NCBI RefSeq assembly: GCF_902764455.1
Contig: NZ_CACWVY010000042.1
Span: forward strand, 1 to 40,716
Origin: an uncultured Methanobrevibacter sp.
GTDB taxonomy: Archaea; Methanobacteriota; Methanobacteria; Methanobacteriales; Methanobacteriaceae
Direction: 5' to 3'
Length of the DNA stretch: 40,716 nucleotides
The translations under genes and the position numbers were made by a program. The notes beneath the pieces were generated by a model. It saw only the letters and a list, made by a program, of their open reading frames with translations. It was not told the origin of the DNA and did not search any database. Shown piece by piece: positions 9,282 to 16,777 of this stretch; position 1 is the first letter of the stretch, and each line of letters begins with the position of its first letter.

Positions 9282-10799
9282 TCATTGTTTTTTAATATTT
9301 TTATTTTTTATCCGCAGCGTTATAATTAACATAGCTGCTAACACGATGGCTAATCCATACATTACAGATGCCATTGCATTCTGGATAATTATATCTGCAG
9401 TATCTACAACAATACTGTCTTGTCCCTCTATAGTGTCTAATTTTTGGAAGTAGTCATAAACCTCCTGATGGAATTGTTCATCTCCTGAATAATCAGGCGC
9501 ATAGGTATCGACTGCAGTACTAATACCGCCCATAACTCCAAGAATTAGAATTATTCCAATGATTGCTGTACCCAATGAGGAACCTAATGTCTCACCAGTT
9601 GTAATAATACCAGATGCATTATTTTGGCCTTCAGCAGGAACATCGAATAATGCAACATCCGCTGCTAAAGCCATCATAAAACCAATACCTGTCCCAAGTA
9701 AAAACTGCCCCGGAATTAAATCCAGCATGTTTACATTTAATTTAAATTGATAACTTAAAATCAGACATCCTACAATAGATATTATACATCCTATTGCCAT
9801 GAGTGTCTTGTGATTCAGTTTTCCTATTAGTTTTGGAGCGGTCAATGAAAAAATAAACAAAGCCATAACAAATGGAAGTGAAGCCAAACCAGTATCGAAT
9901 GGATTTAACTGCAATACACTTTGGAAAAACAGAACCATTACAAAAAATGTTCCTGATATTACAATATTATATAATAACTTAATAGATGTACCTATACGCA
10001 AATTTTTGTCTCTAAATAATTCAACATCAAGCAATGGCACCTTGCCTGACCTTTTTCTTTTGAGTTCAAACCATATAAAGATTGCTAAGACTATCAATCC
10101 CAAAATTATCTCAATTATGCTGGTAGCAACATCCTTAGTCAGAGTCAAAATACCAAGCACAAGCAAAAGAAGACATATACCGGAAAGTATAGCACCAATA
10201 ATATCAAGATCGCTTTTAGATTCAGTAGGCTTAAAATCAGGTATTTTATTTTGCATTACTAAAATAAATAAAATGAATATTAATTCAAATGCGAAAGTGT
10301 ATCTCCAGCTGAAAAAAGTTGTAATAAGCCCACCAAGGAGCGGAGCTAAAATATCTGCAAGTCCTGCCATTACCCCGAGAGTTGCCAAAGCAATTGTACG
10401 CTTTCTGCCGGAATATATTCCGCTTATTATTGAAACTATGGCAGGCAGCATTAATGCCGCAGCAACACCTTTAATCGCTGCCCATCCGACAAAAAACATT
10501 GTAACACTTGAACTTAATACTGCAGCAAATATTCCTATACCAAAAAGTGCAGCACCAATTACAAACAGTTTCTTTTTACCAACTATGTCCTGAAGTTTGG
10601 TACTGAACAGTATCAACGCAGCAGTGATAAGAGTACAAAACGACACAATCATTTGAATAGTACTAACATCAGCATTCAAATCAACAACAATTCGAGAAAT
10701 GCTAACATTCATGAAGAAAGAGTCCAACACTATAATAAAGGAAGCACAAGCCACAACTATTAACGGAAACCAAGAACTCTCGTTAGCCTTTTCATTCAT
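9282..10799 (-). CDS. MFS drug exporter, DHA2 (14-TM) type
   Basis: A 505-aa, very hydrophobic protein with about 14 predicted membrane spans. Residues 1-100 contain FIIVLDSFFMNVSISRI (TM1 with the D typical of DHA2 antiporters) and the loop 2-3 signature QDIVGKKKLFVIG. TM5 contains ADILAPLLGGLIT, an antiporter motif-C-like stretch. It probably expels drugs or other amphiphiles in exchange for protons. The ATG at 10799 has a strong AGGAGG ribosome binding site about 12 nt upstream, and a TATA-like AAATATACTTAT lies upstream near 10860. It stands alone between repeat copies A and B, and its DNA is visibly less AT-rich than the large genes at 0.2-7.4 kb. Substrate unknown. Confidence 0.88.
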   Translation of the reverse strand: MNEKANESSWFPLIVVACASFIIVLDSFFMNVSISRIVVDLNADVSTIQMIVSFCTLITAALILFSTKLQDIVGKKKLFVIGAALFGIGIFAAVLSSSVTMFFVGWAAIKGVAAALMLPAIVSIISGIYSGRKRTIALATLGVMAGLADILAPLLGGLITTFFSWRYTFAFELIFILFILVMQNKIPDFKPTESKSDLDIIGAILSGICLLLLVLGILTLTKDVATSIIEIILGLIVLAIFIWFELKRKRSGKVPLLDVELFRDKNLRIGTSIKLLYNIVISGTFFVMVLFFQSVLQLNPFDTGLASLPFVMALFIFSLTAPKLIGKLNHKTLMAIGCIISIVGCLILSYQFKLNVNMLDLIPGQFLLGTGIGFMMALAADVALFDVPAEGQNNASGIITTGETLGSSLGTAIIGIILILGVMGGISTAVDTYAPDYSGDEQFHQEVYDYFQKLDTIEGQDSIVVDTADIIIQNAMASVMYGLAIVLAAMLIITLRIKNKNIKKQ

Positions 10800-11014
10800 A
10801 TTTATTAATCCTCCTAATTTTAAAAAATATTTTTACATGCTCTTTTAAACATGAACATAAGTATATTTGATTTCCCAACGATTAAATTTTTGGATGGAAT
10901 TTTTACATAATACAGCAAGAACACCACAATTCTGTAAAATTGATTTTCAAATGCATTCTATGAACATCAAATATCAAAGGTCTAACTAAAAACTACATCA
11001 ATCTAGTTTGAGCA

Positions 11015-11142
11015 TCAATATAGCATGGTTCATTAACTTCATTTACAACATCGCCCCATTTAACATCCCCAATCAGCAGAGGCGAATTTGGATTATGTAA
11101 CTTCTGGTCCCTTTTGACCAGCTTCATGTTGCTGTTGGCATA
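11015..11142 (-). repeat. Decayed repeat, copy B
   Basis: Homologous to copy A, with its minus-strand frame intact for about 49 codons up to a TAG. Its best-conserved block, GACCAGCTTCATGTTGCTG, is identical to copy A. Copies A and B bracket the MFS exporter gene in the same orientation. Confidence 0.65.
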
Positions 11143-11143
11143 C

Positions 11144-11400
11144 CAATAATTGCTTGTCATCAATTGTTTATAAATAATTTCAGCATCTTACCCTCAACTT
11201 TTCCAATAATACTCAAGTAGTTAACTTGTATCATTAGTTGGTTCAGGTTATGTCAGTGATTATAGTAGATGTTCAGGATTTGTATTTCCACTAGCTCCAG
11301 TTTCTCCCATTTAGATGAATATTTAATTATCATGAATTCTAAAAAAAAGTAGTGTAGAGAGAACAAAAGTTATACAACTATCACATGAGTTTTCATATAA
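11144..11400 (+). repeat. Long direct repeat, first copy
   Basis: About 255 bp nearly co-linear with 12557-12805, with small indels and substitutions. The best-conserved parts are the starting CAATAATTGCTTGTCATCAA, a central block around TTCCAATAATRCTCAAGTAG, and the last 40 bases from AGAACAAAAG to the final TCATATAA. It abuts copy B. The function is unknown. Confidence 0.7.
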
Positions 11401-11501
11401 CAACTCTCCAAAATAATTTTAATTAATTAATGATTTAATTTTTAAGTTATATATAATTAATAGCTACTTTTTCTTTTCATGAATAATTATTTAAAATATT
11501 T

Positions 11502-11672
11502 GAATAAATGTGTTTTAAGTCAATTCTTAATTAAATACTAATTTCAACAAAATTAGTGAATTTTACATAATTTTTAGAAATAAAAACGAAATCAGCAAGT
11601 TAGAATAATATTTCAATACCAGATAACTTTTAGAGTAGCTTCATGTTAGCGTTTACATAACAATATTAAAAT
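11502..11672 (+). repeat. Repeat D, duplicate of the tRNA-Gln upstream region
   Basis: Matches 13909-14088 (repeat E). Both run from GAATAAATGT through TAATTAAATACTAATT to an end resembling GTTTACATAA. Repeat E lies directly upstream of tRNA-Gln, whereas D has no tRNA beside it. The distal end resembles the GCTTCATGTTGCTGTT block of copies A-C. Confidence 0.55.
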
Positions 11673-11976
11673 CATGATTATATTAAAAAAATAGTTCAAT
11701 TTAATGTCTTATTGCAGAGAAAACTCCACAATATTCCCACAGACATTAAATCCATTTCATCTCATAGAGGATTACTAAAAGTAACTCTCTTGTGTAATAA
11801 TTTATGGAATGTTATATATAAACTTAATTATTTTTTAAAATTGACGATTAAATAGTGGGCATCTCAAGGGAAAAAGCCTTCACGAAAATATAACATAATT
11901 TTCAAATGACCATCATTGATAATTTTTGATTTATATCTAATCGCCTAAAATAGAGGTGAAACTAAGAGAATTATCT

Positions 11977-12063
11977 TCAAATATTATTGAAATACCAAAT
12001 AGCTTTAATTATTGAAATAAGATTAAAACTATAAGTTCCAATTGTGAAGAGAATTAACTCCAT
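11977..12063 (-). CDS. Possible 28-aa hydrophobic small protein
   Basis: ATG at 12063 preceded by a near-perfect ribosome binding site, GGAGGTGA, ending 5 bases before the start. The product begins MELILFTIGTYSFNLISI and is hydrophobic. The site is stronger than that of most real genes in the window, but the frame is short and lies in a decayed stretch, so it may be the start of a lost gene. Confidence 0.3.
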   Translation of the reverse strand: MELILFTIGTYSFNLISIIKAIWYFNNI

Positions 12064-12164
12064 GTTCTCACCTCCAGAAGATGAAATGATGGAACACCAT
12101 AACAGTTGTAGGAAAAACCATTACAATTAGCAAATAAATACCTGTTAAAAATAATGAACATCAT
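12054..12164 (-). CDS. Possible 36-aa small protein, perhaps frameshifted
   Basis: ATG at 12164 with GGGGGTGA about 8 bases upstream. The frame opens MMFIIFNRYLF and then becomes Cys/Asn-rich. In another frame the same DNA reads LLIVMVFPTTVMVFHHFIFW and stops, which looks much more like a membrane helix. A frameshift near the start would turn this into a one-helix membrane peptide. The frame overlaps the start of the next small frame. Confidence 0.25.
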   Translation of the reverse strand: MMFIIFNRYLFANCNGFSYNCYGVPSFHLLEVRTWS

Positions 12165-12341
12165 ATCTATTCACCCCCATTTTTATTGAAGGCCTTTTAA
12201 CTACACATATATTCTTTAATATCCAATTTAAAGTTTGTTGAAGTTACTTTGTAAAATTGTCGTGATAAAAACATCAAATATATAGTTTACAGTGAAAATT
12301 AAATCTAAAAATAAAAAATAATTACAGTGACCTAGTTTTCA

Positions 12342-12490
12342 TGTCAATATAACTAGTCCACTAACCTCTTTTACAACATCGAATTATGCAACTTTTGGTT
12401 CTTTTTAACTAGCTTCATGTTGAGTTGGCATAACGCACTTTAAATTATCTACTACTTTTAGTGAAATTTGTTCGACACTATACGAACAAA
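12342..12490 (-). repeat. Decayed repeat, copy C with internal deletion
   Basis: Aligns with copy A on both sides of a gap: TTTACAACATC is joined to ATTATGCAACTTTTGG, about 43 nt shorter than in A, so the reading frame is lost. It shares the flank ATCTACTACTTTTAGT with copy A. Its end carries a perfect 8-bp inverted repeat (TTTGTTCG, 8-nt loop, CGAACAAA; 12467-12490). Confidence 0.6.
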
Positions 12491-12556
12491 ATTAAAAAAC
12501 ACTATTTTCAGTAGTGAAATAAAAAGTAGTAGGAATTTTCAATACTATTCACATAA

Positions 12557-12805
12557 CAATAATTGCTTGTCATCAAGTTTATAATAATTTAAGCATCTTA
12601 TCATACAACTTTTCCAATAATGCTCAAGTAGTTACATTTGTGTCATTATTTGGTTCAAGTTGTGGCTGTGATTATAGTACATGCTCAAGATTTGTATTTT
12701 CACCAGCTCCAATTATAGATGAAAATATCTAATAACAATAGATTCTAAAAAAAGTAGTGTTAAGAGAACAAAAGTTATACAACTATCACATGAGTTTTCA
12801 TATAA
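12557..12805 (+). repeat. Long direct repeat, second copy
   Basis: Partner of 11144-11400, in the same orientation, 1.4 kb downstream. It differs by scattered substitutions and small indels, so the duplication is not recent. Confidence 0.7.
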
Positions 12806-13059
12806 TCCCCTAATATTTTACATTTATAATATCCTCATGAATTTAACTGTTTCATTTTTGTTGAGAAACTCTACTTTATCCAACCCAAATATTTAAAAAA
12901 AAGCTTATTTTTTTATTTGAACTTATTTACATGGTTATTTTTACATTTTAAGATGATAGTAAGCACTTACATTCGAAAACATTTATATATGTCCCATTTA
13001 CATATTAAACAGTAGATATTATTCAATTATACTAAATGAATTAATAGGAGAGGTTAAAT

Positions 13060-13716
13060 ATGAAAAAAACAATATTTGTACTATTCTTTTTAACAATTGT
13101 ATCCATAGGCATTGCAAGTGTATCTGCAAGCGACAATGGAACAATGACAGACGCTTCAATACAAACTATCGATTAACAACACATAAGTGTTGATACCAAT
13201 GAAACAAATGAAAATCATTTGAACGATAATTCAGTACAAGAGGACAACAATACCATAACCAATAACTAAAACACCGCCATTAATGGGGATAATGTAACAG
13301 TAAATGATGTTAAACCAGTGGAAAAAACTGCCGAACTAAACATTACCGGTCCAAAAAAAGGAAACGGCATTAAAATCAACGGTCCAAAATTACCTTCCAA
13401 CGGTCCGAAAATAGAATTTACCAAAATGGAAAAAGACATATTTCATTTTGCTAAAGTTTTCCGTGAAAACATCGACTGGACCCACTATGGTTTCATGTAC
13501 TATGTTTTAAAAAATACAGACTGCACCCATTATACCTGGAAACAAGTTGCATTAATCATTGCACGCGCACACAACATCGCTATCGACCATAGTCCAGATT
13601 GGTATAAATCAGGAAAAGGATGGTCTAAAACTAATTTAACTGATGATGAGGTATATTATGAGATTATGAAGCATGCATGGTTCTTTAAGAAAATAATGTA
13701 CTGCCCTACAGAATAA
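13060..13716 (+). pseudogene. Secreted protein gene interrupted by two in-frame TAA codons
   Basis: ATG at 13060 follows a clear GGAGAGG ribosome binding site. It opens a typical signal peptide (MKKTIFVLFFLTIVSIGI, then ASVSA for cleavage). The frame stops at TAA 13174-13176 (codon 39) and again at TAA 13267-13269 (codon 70). It otherwise continues without any shift to the TAA ending at 13716, 219 codons in all. The 132-codon open part from the GTG at 13318 has short Gly-Pro-Lys repeats and then a Trp/Tyr/His-rich domain (DWTHYGFMYYVL, HAWFF). I do not recognise the domain. Each stop is one C-to-T change from CAA (Gln). The gene has its own terminator hairpin. It is most likely a recent pseudogene; readthrough cannot be excluded. 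Confidence 0.65.
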
Positions 13717-13765
13717 TCGTCTTTGACGACAACAACAGGGCTTAAAAATGTGGAAAATTCTTGAA

Positions 13766-13802
13766 AAGAATATGATAAACAAATATCATATTCTTAATAC
13801 TT
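13766..13802 (+). terminator. Hairpin terminator after the secreted gene
   Basis: A perfect 12-bp stem (AAGAATATGATA at 13766-13777, pairing with TATCATATTCTT at 13784-13795), a 6-nt loop, then TAATACTTTTTTT. It would end transcription of the plus-strand secreted gene before the convergent tRNA. Confidence 0.65.
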
Positions 13803-13816
13803 TTTTTAAAATTAAG

Positions 13817-13888
13817 TAGTCCCGAGCGGAGTCGAACCGCTGTCTTTGGGTCCAGGGCCCAAAAGGATTGCCGCTACCCTACGGGACT
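13817..13888 (-). tRNA. tRNA-Gln (anticodon CUG)
   Basis: A 72-nt cloverleaf: acceptor AGTCCCG pairs with CGGGACT and the discriminator is A. The D stem is GGG/TCC, the anticodon stem TTGGG/CCCAA, and the T arm AGCGG-TTCGACT-CCGCT. The loop is CCCTGGA, giving anticodon CTG at 13853-13855, which decodes CAG. Position 33, normally U in all tRNAs, is C here (13856 on the plus strand is G). CCA is not encoded. A TATA-like TTTAAATACATTTA lies roughly 20-35 nt upstream (13908-13921). Confidence 0.92.
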
Positions 13889-14236
13889 ATGCAAATATTC
13901 AAATGCTAGAATAAATGTATTTAAAGTTAATTTCTAATTAAATACTAATTCACTAAATATATATTAAATTAGCGAATTTATATAGTTTTTGTTTGAAATA
14001 AAAGTAATATTGTCTAGTTAAAATAATAATTCAATACAAACAACTTTTGAATGACTTCTTGTTGCTGTTTACATAATACTACCAAAATTGTACCTTTATT
14101 TGCATATTTGTCCATATATCTAAACTAATTTCATGTAAAAATCAAATATCTACTCACCAGAGTTAAAAAGATAATCTTTTGGATTTGCTAATGCCCCCAA
14201 CAGAATTAATATACTGCTTTTAATATACAGTTATTT
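13889..14236. other. Intergenic region upstream of tRNA-Gln and acetyltransferase
   Basis: Holds the tRNA promoter and repeat E (13909-14088). Near 14205-14212 it holds TTAATATA, about 25-30 nt before the acetyltransferase ATG and probably its TATA box. No gene is seen. Confidence 0.5.
13909..14088 (+). repeat. Repeat E, upstream region of tRNA-Gln
   Basis: Partner of repeat D (11502-11672). It includes the tRNA promoter and ends with CTTGTTGCTGTTTACATAA, related to the ends of copies A-C. Confidence 0.55.
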
Positions 14237-14809
14237 ATGTTAAAATTAGATGAACTTTTAAAGATTTTTAATGAAGGAACAGAATTGGAAATGGATGAAG
14301 ATGCTGCTGAAGCATGTAACTATTATTCTCAGGAAGCGCAAAAAATCACCTGTAAACTTAATTATGAATATCATGATCTTGATGAAATTAGACAGCTGTT
14401 TTCCAAACTAATAGATACTGAAGTCAGTGATGATTTCAGGGTTTTTCCGCCGTTCACAACTGATTTTGGAAAAAACATTCACCTTGGAAAAAATGTTTTC
14501 ATCAATTCAGGATGCCGATTCCAGGATCAGGGAGGAATCTACATAGGCGATAACGTTTTAATTGGTCATAATGTTGTTCTGGCTACTTTAAATCATAATG
14601 AAAATCCTAAAATGAGAGGTAATTTAATCCCATCGCCTATCATCATAGGCAATGATGTTTGGATTGGTTCCAACGTTACTGTAATTCCCGGCGTAACTAT
14701 TGGTGAGGGAGCAATTATTGCTGCTGGAGCGGTTGTCACAAAAGATGTTGCAAAAAATACAATCGTCGGAGGAGTTCCTGCACGATACATTAGAGATATA
14801 AAACTTTAA
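14237..14809 (+). CDS. Hexapeptide-repeat O-acetyltransferase (maltose/galactoside type)
   Basis: A 190-aa protein of the left-handed beta-helix acetyltransferase family, which moves acetyl from acetyl-CoA to a sugar hydroxyl. The N-terminal helical cap (residues 1-65) is followed by hexapeptide coils: [25 protein letters not shown], and [19 protein letters not shown] at 141-159. The end GGVPARYI is the standard CoA-binding C-terminus. H120 in TLNHNEN fits the catalytic histidine of the family. No Shine-Dalgarno precedes the ATG, so the transcript may be leaderless. It lies upstream of and convergent with the NRPS operon, about 280 nt from the MATE stop. Peptide tailoring is possible, but a sugar or cell-surface substrate is the default. 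Confidence 0.88.
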   Translation: MLKLDELLKIFNEGTELEMDEDAAEACNYYSQEAQKITCKLNYEYHDLDEIRQLFSKLIDTEVSDDFRVFPPFTTDFGKNIHLGKNVFINSGCRFQDQGGIYIGDNVLIGHNVVLATLNHNENPKMRGNLIPSPIIIGNDVWIGSNVTVIPGVTIGEGAIIAAGAVVTKDVAKNTIVGGVPARYIRDIKL

Positions 14810-14983
14810 ACCGGTTTTCATATTCAAAATAGAAAAATATTCTGAATTTAATTTCATCTTGAATATTTTACGGAATTCTCTCCATTGTATTTTTATTGAA
14901 ATTAATGCAGTTATAATTAATTCTTCAATATATCACAAATTTACCTGTGTTGAATTAAATTTCAATTCAAAGAAAATATAATC

Positions 14984-15097
14984 ATGAAAACAAAAGAAAA
15001 AAAAGTAAAATTAACACCAAAAGGCATTAAAAAACTGATGAAATATTTAAACACATCAAAAAAATATGGGAAATATAAAGTAGTTATCACATATTGA
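14984..15097 (+). CDS. Possible 37-aa lysine-rich small protein
   Basis: An ATG-TGA frame that begins MKTKEKKVKLTPKGIKKLMK and is very basic. There is no convincing ribosome binding site. The last 11 nt overlap the 3' end of the MATE gene on the other strand. The composition fits a small nucleic-acid-binding peptide, but an AT-rich region produces such frames by chance. Confidence 0.3.
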   Translation: MKTKEKKVKLTPKGIKKLMKYLNTSKKYGKYKVVITY

Positions 15098-16766
15098 TTA
15101 CATACTCTACATTATTAAATCCCAATACTTCGCTAACTTTGACGTTATCTTGTGAAAATGATTTTTCAATATCTTTTAATACTTCCCTTTTTCCTTCATC
15201 CTTCATATTGATGCTAATTTTATCATCATAATCAATCAGCAATATTTCCACATGCACTTTTCCATTGTTTGAATCGAAAATAGTGTTTATTATCTTATCC
15301 AATGTTTCAATAGATGAACTATCCGCATTCAAACTCTCTAGATGATTGAACATTTCAGATTTCGCATCATCATTTTTGCTTTCTAAAGTGTAATTTCTAG
15401 TTTTTTCTATTAATCCCTCTCTAATGAAAAACAGACCAGAATATTCGTTATCCTTTCTTTCAACTATTTTTACATAAATGACAACAGCAACTATCGCTAG
15501 AACAAAACCTAACGGAAAAGATAACCAAACACTTGTGATGCCAATGTAAGGATATAATAGGTATGTAAACATTAACGGTCCTAGAAATTCTGAAATGATT
15601 GTAATGATTCCGGATTCCACAGTTCTTTCAATTCCTTCATAATAAAACAACAACATAGTTGAAAATGTCATAGGTATGAATGCAAACGAGTATATCCTAA
15701 TCGCATTTTCTACTAATGAATCATTAGGCATTTGGTGAAGTTTGAAAAACATTAATAATCCATCAGGATATACTAACAGAAATACCGTGAATATCAGTGC
15801 ACAGGATAATGTAATTATAAGTGAATTTCGCACAATATGATGCAGGTTATAAAAATCATTTTGCGCATAATAAATAGGAACAATGGAAGATAATGTTTCT
15901 GCAAATCCCATGATTAAAATACTTATTATCAACAATGCAGACACACATACATTGAATATGTCCAAACCTAATTCTCCTAAAATTCCACCAACAATTAAAT
16001 TCATGACATAAATCAATAATACATTAAAAAAACCCATACTTGCGCCCGGAAGGCCTATTTTAATTATTTCAATTGTTGAAGTTATCCAAGTTTTGAATTT
16101 CAATTTGGATAAAATGAATCTGAAAGTTCTTTTTGAATCAAAATGATATTTTAAAGTACACAATATTCCAACTATGTAACCTATCAACATTGCAAGTGAT
16201 GCTCCTTCAATGCCTGTATGAAGAACACCAAGGAAGACATAATCTAAAATTATATTGATGATATTTACTAGAATAATTACTCCTGAAGCAAAATTTGGTT
16301 GCCCATCAACACGAATAAACTGACATAAAACTCCTAATATAGTCGCAATTGGGAAACAAAGGAATAAAAATACACCATATGCGTTTACGTAAGGTAGTGC
16401 TCCTTCAGGCGGATGCAATATATTAATTAATGGATCTTTAAATAAAAAGCATACCAATAAAATCAAAATTGACAGAACTATTGTTGCAAGCATTGCAGTT
16501 GTGAAATAATGATTACTTCCATCCTCATCAAATTCCGCCTTTTTATTTAAAGCTAAAATTTGACCTCCTAATCCAAATAACCATTCAAATATTGTAATTA
16601 ACAATACCAAAGGTTCTAAAACCTGTAAAGCCGCTTGAGCATTGTGTCCGATGAATGTTGATACAAAACTTGCATCAACAACTGAAGCTATGTTTAAAGC
16701 CATTGCTATAAGTAATGACGGCAACAACAACTCCCTGAATTTATGAGTTATAATTTCATTTGACAT
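15087..16766 (-). CDS. MATE-family exporter with C-terminal ATPase-like extension
   Basis: Encodes 559 aa from the ATG at 16766. An in-frame GTG at 16775 is part of the AGGTGA ribosome binding site, which itself follows the NRPS stop codon at once (TAAAGGTGA). Translation is therefore coupled to the NRPS. Residues 1-450 have the 12 spans of a multidrug and toxin extrusion protein (LLPSLLIAMALNIASVVDA in the first span, GFAETLSSIVPIYYAQ at the second half). Residues about 455-559 are soluble and end in HVEILLIDYDDKISINMKDE and EVLGFNN. This resembles the HATPase of anti-sigma/RsbW-type kinases, but the usual N-box is not clear. It probably exports the NRPS product. The soluble domain may tie export to a partner or signal. 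Confidence 0.85.
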   Translation of the reverse strand: MSNEIITHKFRELLLPSLLIAMALNIASVVDASFVSTFIGHNAQAALQVLEPLVLLITIFEWLFGLGGQILALNKKAEFDEDGSNHYFTTAMLATIVLSILILLVCFLFKDPLINILHPPEGALPYVNAYGVFLFLCFPIATILGVLCQFIRVDGQPNFASGVIILVNIINIILDYVFLGVLHTGIEGASLAMLIGYIVGILCTLKYHFDSKRTFRFILSKLKFKTWITSTIEIIKIGLPGASMGFFNVLLIYVMNLIVGGILGELGLDIFNVCVSALLIISILIMGFAETLSSIVPIYYAQNDFYNLHHIVRNSLIITLSCALIFTVFLLVYPDGLLMFFKLHQMPNDSLVENAIRIYSFAFIPMTFSTMLLFYYEGIERTVESGIITIISEFLGPLMFTYLLYPYIGITSVWLSFPLGFVLAIVAVVIYVKIVERKDNEYSGLFFIREGLIEKTRNYTLESKNDDAKSEMFNHLESLNADSSSIETLDKIINTIFDSNNGKVHVEILLIDYDDKISINMKDEGKREVLKDIEKSFSQDNVKVSEVLGFNNVEYVINM

Positions 16767-16777
16767 GCTATTCACCT

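Larger units (their letters stand above)
10800..13059. other. 2.3-kb gene-poor mosaic of decayed and duplicated fragments
   Basis: Contains the MFS promoter (10800-10880), repeat copies B and C, a 255-bp direct-repeat pair, repeat D and two doubtful small frames with good ribosome binding sites near 11977-12164. The remaining stretches (11680-11970, 12185-12340 and 12810-12970) are AT-rich with nothing I can name. The end of the region (TTTATATATG near 12982-12991) looks like the TATA box of the secreted gene at 13060. Confidence 0.55.

Noticed and set aside
10006-10593. A 195-codon plus-strand frame
   Set aside because: It is antisense to the MFS exporter; the exporter's strong binding site and membrane-span pattern show which strand is real.
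11144-12805. An insertion sequence
   Set aside because: The repeats are direct, old and lack a transposase frame or matching inverted ends, so a mobile element cannot be claimed.
14808-14817. AAACCGGTTT palindrome after the acetyltransferase as a terminator
   Set aside because: No loop and no following T tract; too short to call.
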